Origin: Sutterella sp.
Lineage (GTDB): Bacteria; Pseudomonadota; Gammaproteobacteria; Burkholderiales; Burkholderiaceae_F
Assembly (NCBI GenBank): GCA_003488465.1
Contig: DNLN01000018.1
Coordinates: 3,938 to 23,385 of the forward strand
Direction: 5' to 3'
DNA: 19,448 bases
The notes under the pieces are model-generated. The model searched no databases, was not told the origin of the DNA, and was given only the letters and a program-made list of their open reading frames with translations. Position numbers and translations under genes: made by a program. Shown piece by piece: positions 15,547 through 19,448 of this stretch. Numbering within the stretch: the first letter of the stretch is position 1; each line of letters starts with the position of its first letter.

Positions 15547-15675
15547 CTAACGGGAGTGTGCACCGACGCACAAAGCCACGCTCCCCGGCTCGCCTAGAGC
15601 TAGAGATAGCAGAACTAGCGACAGAGCAAGCGCGCTGCGCTGCTTTCCGCTGATTGTGTCTGCCTGTGCCTTCAT
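15547..15675 (-). CDS. Possible leucine-rich leader peptide, 42 residues
   Basis: An ATG frame of 42 codons lies wholly inside the transporter leader. Residues 16-27 read LALSLVLLSLAL, seven leucines in twelve, four of them encoded by CTA. The rest is not recognisable as a domain. The ribosome-binding site is weak (CAGG about eleven bases upstream). Codons 35-37 contain the TGTGCGT segment that could act as antiterminator, and the stop at 15549-15547 precedes the later leader stems. This layout fits a leader peptide coupled to attenuation. A chance frame or remnant of a signal peptide is the alternative. There is no homology support. Confidence 0.35.
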   Translation of the reverse strand: MKAQADTISGKQRSALALSLVLLSLALGEPGSVALCVGAHSR

Positions 15676-15728
15676 GTCGAAAGTGCCTGTTGATCTCGTA
15701 TCACGACTTCAAGTCGAAGCCGAGCGGA

Positions 15729-15758
15729 AAGATATCCGATTTACCGTACAACTGTCAA
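15729..15758 (-). promoter_or_regulatory. Promoter of the transporter operon
   Basis: A perfect -35 TTGACA (15758-15753) and a -10 TATCTT (15734-15729) are 18 bases apart on the minus strand, just after the recR stop. Start of transcription would be near 15722. The match to sigma-70 consensus is among the best in the window. An inverted repeat TTTCCGCT (15730-15723) / AGCGGAAA in the leader flanks the start region. Confidence 0.65.
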
Positions 15759-15774
15759 AATTTTTTCGCAAATT

Positions 15775-15790
15775 TAGGCACTTATGCCTA
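15775..15790 (-). terminator. Small hairpin overlapping the recR stop codon
   Basis: TAGGCA (15790-15785, beginning with the recR TAG) pairs perfectly with TGCCTA (15780-15775) around TAAG. On the minus strand it is followed by AATTTGCG, so the U-tract is weak. It may be a weak recR terminator. If it fails, recR transcripts would run into the transporter leader and meet the stronger terminator there. Confidence 0.35.
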
Positions 15791-16405
15791 GGATTTATCG
15801 CGTTTGCGATCGGCAATCGCCGCCGAAAGAGTCGGTGCGTCGGTGTATTCAAGCTCTACGCCCACGGGCAGTCCGCGCGCGAGGCGGGTCACGCGAAGAT
15901 TCGGGGCGTGGCGGCGCAGCAGCGCGGTGAGCATGTGCGCCGTCGTCTCGCCTTCGGCCGTATAGCTCGTGGCGATCACAACCTCGCGGACCGGCTCGGA
16001 GCGGAGTCTCTCGAGAAGCTTCTGTACGCCAAGTTCCGCGGGCCCGACGCCCTGAATCGGGTTCACCCGTCCCATGAGCACGAAATACACGCCCCTGTAG
16101 GCAACGCTCGCCTCGATCGCCGCCTGGTCAGCGGGCCTCTCAACCACGCAGATGACTTCGCCGTCCCGGCTGGCGTCCGAGCACACGGGACACAGATCGG
16201 GCGCTGTCGTGAGCGTATTGCAGCGCGGACACTGATGCGCATGCTCAAGCGCCTGCGTGAGCGTGCGCGCCAGGTTCTGTGCGAGATCGCGCTTGTCAAC
16301 GAGCAGAGAGCCGACGATGCGGGACGCGGACCTGGGGCCGAGTCCCGGAAGATCGGCAAAGAGCTCCGTCAAGTTTTCCAAAAGTTCATCAGCATGCTCA
16401 GACAT
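15788..16405 (-). CDS. recR: Recombination mediator protein RecR
   Basis: RecR acts with RecF and RecO to load RecA at gapped DNA. The 205 residues show the N-terminal helix-hairpin-helix region (LPGLGPRSASRI near 19-30), a four-cysteine zinc finger (C59, C62, C72, C75), a Toprim domain (about 81-175, with VVER near 87-90) and the C-terminal RLARGLPVGVELEYTD element (about 174-189). I start at the ATG at 16405 because conserved sequence begins there and a candidate -10 box lies upstream; an in-frame ATG at 16447 would add 14 basic, non-conserved residues. The ribosome-binding site is weak. In many proteobacteria recR follows dnaX and ybaB; here the gene upstream is divergent, so recR stands alone. 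Confidence 0.96.
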   Translation of the reverse strand: MSEHADELLENLTELFADLPGLGPRSASRIVGSLLVDKRDLAQNLARTLTQALEHAHQCPRCNTLTTAPDLCPVCSDASRDGEVICVVERPADQAAIEASVAYRGVYFVLMGRVNPIQGVGPAELGVQKLLERLRSEPVREVVIATSYTAEGETTAHMLTALLRRHAPNLRVTRLARGLPVGVELEYTDAPTLSAAIADRKRDKS

Positions 16406-16464
16406 CGTGGCTTCGCTCTTGATCCTTAGCTGGCGCCGCCGCGCCAAAAAAATCCCTTCCGAAA

Positions 16465-16492
16465 ATTGTACATCTCGCCAAAAGGCCGATAA
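16465..16492 (-). promoter_or_regulatory. Candidate recR promoter
   Basis: On the minus strand a -10 TACAAT (16470-16465) has TTATCG (16492-16487) 16 bases upstream as a poor -35. It overlaps the divergent promoter of the KTSC gene almost completely, so the two would exclude each other. Confidence 0.35.
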
Positions 16493-16493
16493 T
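16466..16493 (+). promoter_or_regulatory. Candidate promoter of the KTSC-domain gene
   Basis: A -35 TTGTAC (16466-16471) and a -10 GATAAT (16488-16493) are separated by 16 bases. Transcription would begin near 16500, 30 bases before the ATG at 16531 with its strong ribosome-binding site. An earlier in-frame start at 16492 would lie inside the -10 box, which supports the shorter protein. Confidence 0.5.
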
Positions 16494-16530
16494 GCGTCTA
16501 TCGATTCGTCGAGAAGCTCAGGAGCATGTC

Positions 16531-16818
16531 ATGCAGCGCAGGCCAATTCATCGCGGAGGAATCCTCTCAGCCGGATATGATCGTGATCGCCGCATACTGG
16601 AAATTGAGTTTGATACGCACCGGGTGATGCAGTATCAGGGCGTCGGCCGTGAAATCGCAGAGCGATTCCTCACGTCGGCCTCGCCGCTATCGCATTTCAG
16701 AGATGAAATCGAAGGCGAGTACACCGCCGTCGAGGCCGGTTCCCAATCCGCAAAGGCCTCTGCGGGCGGCAAGAAGAAAAAGTCCATCGACGAATTAAAG
16801 CGCCTGTTCGGCGAATAA
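16531..16818 (+). CDS. Small KTSC-domain protein
   Basis: A cytoplasmic protein of 95 residues. Residues about 9-66 fit the KTSC domain (ILSAGYDRDRRILEIEF, then a central QY in place of the usual YxY, then a SPLSHFRDEIEGEY end), a short domain also found at the end of some lysyl-tRNA synthetases and thought, without proof, to bind RNA. The C-terminal part is a low-complexity linker with four lysines (81-84) and a short amphipathic SIDELKRLFGE end. The start is chosen for AGGAG six bases upstream. It is divergent from recR with overlapping promoters and is followed by two terminator hairpins. Function unknown. Confidence 0.8.
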   Translation: MQRRPIHRGGILSAGYDRDRRILEIEFDTHRVMQYQGVGREIAERFLTSASPLSHFRDEIEGEYTAVEAGSQSAKASAGGKKKKSIDELKRLFGE

Positions 16819-16833
16819 TCCCGGCAAATGAGA

Positions 16834-16860
16834 AACCCGGCCTCACTCGAAAGCCGGGTT
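16834..16860. terminator. Terminator hairpin after the KTSC gene
   Basis: AACCCGGC at 16834-16841 pairs perfectly with GCCGGGTT at 16853-16860 around an eleven-base loop, 16 bases after the KTSC stop. A T/C-rich stretch follows on the plus strand and TTTCTC on the minus strand, so it could serve both convergent genes. Confidence 0.65.
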
Positions 16861-16870
16861 CTTCCACACG

Positions 16871-16900
16871 CAACGCCGCTCTTTCGGCGGCGTTGTCTTT
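16871..16900. terminator. Second terminator hairpin between convergent genes
   Basis: CAACGCCGC at 16871-16879 pairs with GCGGCGTTG at 16887-16895 around a seven-base loop, then TCTTT. It ends four bases before the stop codon of the minus-strand coiled-coil gene. With the previous hairpin it forms a tandem, bidirectional terminator. Confidence 0.7.
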
Positions 16901-16903
16901 TCA

Positions 16904-17401
16904 CTAGGGTTGCGTGACGGCCTGGGGTTGCGCAGTCGGCGCAGCAACGTAGCCCTGAATCTTGGCCCGCTCCTGCTCAAGCTTCACATCCACCATGTCC
17001 TGAGCACGATTGGCGATCGCCTCCTGCTGGGCTTCGGTCGTGCGCACTCTGGCGCGCATCTCGCGCAGCTGCAGGCGCTTCATTTCCATATCGATCTCAT
17101 AGTTCTCATCGTCACGCTTTTCAGCCTTGGCGGCCTTGCGTGCGCGCTCCTTGGCGGCAGCTGCGGCTGCCTGCTTGCGGGCCTTCTCGGCCTTAAGGCG
17201 AGCCGCCTCACGAGCCCGAAGCTTGGCCTCGGCCTGCGCCTTGACGTCCATGTAGTTCATGTGCACGGCCTGGATCTGCGCGTCCATCGGGCTCATGACG
17301 GCCGCTCCAGGGCCTCCGGGCTGAACGAAGTCAGGAGGAACCTCCTGCGCATTGACACCAGCGCAGAAAACCATGGCAGCAACTAAAGCGATTTTCTTCA
17401 T
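16904..17401 (-). CDS. Secreted Ala/Lys/Arg-rich coiled-coil protein of unknown function
   Basis: I do not recognise a family. The 165 residues begin with a clear Sec signal peptide (KKIALVAAMVFCAGVNA, cleavage near 18), then a Pro/Gly-rich stretch (22-35). A long charged, alanine-rich helix from about 45 to 150 is likely a coiled coil (AEAKLRAREAARLKAEKARK near 57-76), and the tail is Ala/Pro/Gln-rich. It should be periplasmic. AAGGAG lies eight bases before the ATG. Its start is 25 bases after the stop of the glycine-zipper lipoprotein gene, so the two are probably one operon and may work together in the envelope. Alanine/lysine repeats of this kind can resemble TolA or OmpH-like helices without common descent. 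Confidence 0.75.
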   Translation of the reverse strand: MKKIALVAAMVFCAGVNAQEVPPDFVQPGGPGAAVMSPMDAQIQAVHMNYMDVKAQAEAKLRAREAARLKAEKARKQAAAAAAKERARKAAKAEKRDDENYEIDMEMKRLQLREMRARVRTTEAQQEAIANRAQDMVDVKLEQERAKIQGYVAAPTAQPQAVTQP

Positions 17402-17426
17402 ATGACGAACTCCTTAGCCACTTAAT

Positions 17427-17954
17427 TTATCTCTGAGGCTGCGGGCAGCCATAGGGGTTGTTCGGCTGAATGCGTGTCTCGTTGGGCGCGGGCGACACCA
17501 TGATGGCGAGGCCGACCTTGTACTCGCAGGGACGGCCGACCTGAGCCGAATTGAAGATCCGGTTGCCCTGACGATACGTGATCTGAACGCCATCAACAAG
17601 CGTTGTCGCGGAATTGCCGCCGACCGCACTGCCAGCCATGTGCCCGAGAGCACCGCCAGCCACGCCGCCCACCACGCGGTTGCTCGTGTGGTGGTGGTTA
17701 TGACCGCCGATCGCGGCACCGGCAATCGCACCGAGGATCATGCCCACATTTGCCGCCCTCTGCATGCTCTCGGAATTGTCAACAGCGACGCGCGCAGGGC
17801 CAATGGCGATGATGTTCACCGTCTGCACTTCCTGAGCCTGGTTGACTTGCCCTGCGTGATAGACATCGGAGCGATACACGTCGCCCGTATTCGCGCAACC
17901 GCCAAGAACCATGGCTGCTGCCGAGATCATGATCATCGAAACCTTCTTGTTCAT
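17427..17954 (-). CDS. SlyB-like glycine-zipper outer-membrane lipoprotein
   Basis: A lipoprotein of 175 residues. The signal ends in a lipobox LGGC, with the lipidated cysteine at 20. A glycine-zipper two-helix segment lies at about 70-113 (GMILGAIAGAAIGG and VVGGVAGGALGHMAGSAVGG), as in SlyB/Pcp-type proteins. The two glycine helices are joined by an unusual histidine-rich turn (HNHHH, 85-89). A beta-rich domain follows to the end (about 115-160). The ATG at 17954 is chosen because AGGG lies seven bases upstream and the signal peptide begins there; the frame is open for 50 more codons but with no secretory character. Paired with the coiled-coil gene downstream. Related proteins stabilise the outer membrane under stress; the role here is inferred. 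Confidence 0.85.
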   Translation of the reverse strand: MNKKVSMIMISAAAMVLGGCANTGDVYRSDVYHAGQVNQAQEVQTVNIIAIGPARVAVDNSESMQRAANVGMILGAIAGAAIGGHNHHHTSNRVVGGVAGGALGHMAGSAVGGNSATTLVDGVQITYRQGNRIFNSAQVGRPCEYKVGLAIMVSPAPNETRIQPNNPYGCPQPQR

Positions 17955-18040
17955 ATCCGTTCCCTTGCGGTTAATTAACGCATGCCGGCGGTAACCCGCC
18001 CTTGCGGCACACTTTACCGAATGTTTGCTTGTTTGTCTGT

Positions 18041-18056
18041 CTGAACAGCCGTTCAG
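18041..18056. promoter_or_regulatory. 16-base dyad CTGAAC-N4-GTTCAG
   Basis: A perfect six-base inverted repeat with a four-base spacer lies about 90 bases upstream of the lipoprotein start. It may be an operator. It does not fit the LexA consensus, which needs CTGT and ACAG eight bases apart. Confidence 0.35.
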
Positions 18057-18268
18057 TAACAGTTCGAAACATGACCTAACAGCGACTTTACTCACATGCG
18101 CCATCCTGTTTCCGAGCGGTCATTTGCGGCTCGTCATTACCCAGCCCCGGTCTATTCTCACGCGCCTGACAAAGCCGCCCTTGACAGCGCCTTTACTGAC
18201 CACTTGACGATATTGTTTTCCATCGCGTTACAAATGGCGATCTTAGGCAATCGCGCATTTTGTAAGGC

Positions 18269-18274
18269 TATACT
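18269..18274 (+). promoter_or_regulatory. Candidate -10 element of the AraC-family gene
   Basis: TATACT lies 39 bases before the ATG of the regulator gene. No good -35 box is at the right distance, which would be normal for an activated or autoregulated promoter. The CTTGAC direct repeats upstream are possible activator half-sites. Confidence 0.35.
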
Positions 18275-18313
18275 GCCCCTATCCATCCAGACCTCGCATA
18301 GCGTCCCAGTCCC

Positions 18314-19375
18314 ATGTCCTCGATCCCACAAAACTCCCTGGCGGCCATCGGCCGGTTGATTTCACTCGGATTCGGAGCCGAGCGGCGACAGAAACTCGCC
18401 CAGCAGATCGAGGGCGGATTTTCTCCGCGCACGGCAGCTGTTTTTTCCGAAACCCGGCAGGGCAAGGACGCATGGACTTCCTACCTCGCGCTTTTGCGGC
18501 ACTTCTTTGGCTTTGCCTTCGATCCAGACAATTGCCGAAAACTCCAGAGCCCCTTCGAGGTTTCGCTCAAGGCGATTGCCGTGACACCCAATCTGTGGAT
18601 CGCTCGACTCCAGGGTTCATCGCATCAGCTCGCCTCGATCCCCGATGCCGGCAATTCCAAGTTGTTTTACGACTTTCACTTTGCCAGACGCCCTGGAAGT
18701 GACGTTCCTGAAATCCGGCTTTTTGACTGGCAGCAGCCGCTGCCTCTTGATGCATCCGAGACGCTGGTCGTCATCATTTCCCGCGCAAAGCTTGAGACAA
18801 TCACGGGCGATCTCTCGCACCTTTGCGGGCAACCTCTTGCCATAGACGAAAGCTACGCCCGCCTCATCGGAGACTTCTTTTTCAGATCCTTCGAGACACT
18901 CATCGACAACGACAGTGTGCAGGTGGAAGTAAGCGTCGTGGCCGCCCTGATCGATCTGCTGATCGGAATCTGCGGCCAGCTGAAGACTTCGTCCGAAAAG
19001 CAGGGAAACCGGGCGACGCTGCTTCGCCTTGCATTAAGGTACATCGATTCGCATTTCCTGGATCCGAAGATCTCGCCGGCCACCATCTCCGCGCAACTCA
19101 ACATCTCGCAGAGCTACCTCTACGACATCTTCGCCACGCAGAACATCTCCGTGTCCGACGAAATCTGGAACCGACGCATCGCCAGAGCGCACAAACTGCT
19201 TCAGGAACCCGATCTGCGCGACAAGAGCCTGGCGGACATTGCTTCCGACTGCGGCTTTACAAGTCAAGCGCACTTCTCGCGCCGCTTCAAGAATCTGTAC
19301 GGAATCTCTCCGATGGCGTTCCGCAAGACGGCTCTTGCAAGCAGCCCGCGCCACCCAGAGAAATCCGCCGACTAG
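18314..19375 (+). CDS. AraC-family transcriptional regulator
   Basis: A DNA-binding regulator of 353 residues. The N-terminal part (about 50-215) looks like an AraC_binding_2-type ligand/dimerisation domain. The C-terminal part is a standard double helix-turn-helix: first motif about 255-273 (ISAQLNISQSYLYDIF region), second about 305-327 (SLADIASDCGFTSQAHFSRRF), with the family signature FKNLYGISPMAFR at 325-337. There is no clear ribosome-binding site, and the first ATG of the open frame is used. It is divergent from the lipoprotein pair, a possible target, and convergent with hslU. Ligand and regulon unknown. Confidence 0.9.
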   Translation: MSSIPQNSLAAIGRLISLGFGAERRQKLAQQIEGGFSPRTAAVFSETRQGKDAWTSYLALLRHFFGFAFDPDNCRKLQSPFEVSLKAIAVTPNLWIARLQGSSHQLASIPDAGNSKLFYDFHFARRPGSDVPEIRLFDWQQPLPLDASETLVVIISRAKLETITGDLSHLCGQPLAIDESYARLIGDFFFRSFETLIDNDSVQVEVSVVAALIDLLIGICGQLKTSSEKQGNRATLLRLALRYIDSHFLDPKISPATISAQLNISQSYLYDIFATQNISVSDEIWNRRIARAHKLLQEPDLRDKSLADIASDCGFTSQAHFSRRFKNLYGISPMAFRKTALASSPRHPEKSAD

Positions 19376-19448
19376 AGCACGTAGCGGGACAGGTCCTCGT
19401 CGGCTGCAAGCTCGCCAAGCCGCTCGCGAACATAGGCCTGATCGATCG
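19372..19448 (-). CDS. hslU: C-terminal end of HslU, ATPase subunit of the HslUV protease (partial)
   Basis: The window ends inside this gene; only the last 24 codons and the TAG are present. They read IDQAYVRERLGELAADEDLSRYVL at reduced confidence per residue, but the end -ADEDLSRYVL closely matches the E. coli HslU end -ADEDLSRFIL, whose last residues insert into HslV to activate it. The stop codon overlaps that of the AraC-family gene by two bases on the opposite strand, so there is no room for a terminator between them. Confidence 0.85.
   Translation of the reverse strand, partial: IDQAYVRERLGELAADEDLSRYVL

Larger units (their letters stand above)
15424..15722 (-). promoter_or_regulatory. 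Long structured 5' leader of the transporter operon (candidate transcription attenuator)
   Basis: About 300 bases separate the predicted transcription start near 15722 from the binding-protein ATG. The leader holds a short leucine-rich frame (15675-15547) and several stems: TGTGC/GCACA inside an outer CGGG-G-AG/CTCCCG pairing (around 15586-15551), GACGG/CCGTC, and a competing GGGCC/GGCCC pairing. Last comes an intrinsic-terminator hairpin at 15473-15440, directly before the ribosome-binding site. The segment TGTGCGT at 15572-15566 is identical to part of the terminator's 3' arm, so it can pair with the 5' arm (ACGCACA) as an antiterminator. I did not recognise any known riboswitch class by motif. 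Confidence 0.55.
17955..18313. other. Divergent intergenic region between the lipoprotein and AraC-family genes
   Basis: These 359 bases must hold both promoters. Visible elements are a dyad CTGAAC-AGCC-GTTCAG (18041-18056), a small GGCGG/CCGCC hairpin near the lipoprotein start, a direct repeat CTTGAC (18180-18185 and 18203-18208, 23 bases apart) and a TATACT box at 18269-18274. I find no recognisable promoter for the lipoprotein gene beyond a weak TAAAGT on the minus strand. No convincing gene lies here. Confidence 0.5.

Noticed and set aside
15424-15722. TPP, guanidine-I or cobalamin riboswitch in the transporter leader
   Set aside because: None of the conserved core motifs I know for these classes is present; left as an unassigned attenuator candidate.
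18037-18056. LexA/SOS box
   Set aside because: CTGT and ACAG occur but only four bases apart instead of eight, and the flanking genes are not SOS genes.
1-19448. CRISPR array, insertion sequence, prophage or integration site at the tRNA
   Set aside because: No regularly spaced repeats, transposase or integrase frames, or duplicated tRNA 3' end were seen.

Overview
The window looks like a chromosomal segment of a moderately GC-rich betaproteobacterium. A Sutterella/Parasutterella-like member of Burkholderiales is my guess from gene content and protein style (ruvC-ruvA-ruvB, RecR, HslU end, double-Venus-flytrap GGDEF/EAL proteins, NMT1-type transporter). No 16S or other taxonomic marker is present, so the placement is inference. 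I see no mobile element, phage gene or CRISPR array.

Layout: (1) 1-1012: a TauE/SafE-type membrane exporter (minus strand), then a tRNA-Val(CAC) with its own promoter and intrinsic terminator (plus). (2) 1109-6495: a divergent pair of cyclic-di-GMP enzymes. One is a GGDEF diguanylate cyclase, the other a degenerate-GGDEF/intact-EAL phosphodiesterase. Both carry paralogous tandem periplasmic substrate-binding sensor domains and one membrane segment. (3) 6610-8849: the ruvC-ruvA-ruvB Holliday-junction operon. (4) 8888-15423: a minus-strand accessory block. In transcription order it holds an NMT1/SsuA-type binding protein, ABC ATPase, ABC permease, AbgA-like M20 amidohydrolase, carbamoylase-type M20 hydrolase and an orphan NarL/LuxR response regulator. 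It looks like import plus intracellular hydrolysis of an N-substituted amino acid or related amide, but the substrate cannot be read from the sequence. (5) 15424-15787: a long leader for that block, with a consensus-like promoter, a short leucine-rich reading frame and an intrinsic-terminator hairpin directly before the ribosome-binding site. (6) 15788-18313: recR, divergent from a small KTSC-domain gene, then a minus-strand pair encoding a glycine-zipper lipoprotein and a periplasmic coiled-coil protein. (7) 18314-19448: an AraC-family regulator, convergent with the last 24 codons of hslU, whose stop codon overlaps the regulator's stop codon.

The most interesting structure is the 15424-15758 leader. 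A seven-base segment inside the leader is identical to the 3' arm of the terminator hairpin and could pair with its 5' arm as an antiterminator. A 42-codon frame with seven leucine codons in twelve overlaps that segment. This is the architecture of a transcription attenuator, and I did not recognise it as any known riboswitch class. The second notable system is the divergent opposing cyclic-di-GMP pair with matched sensors.
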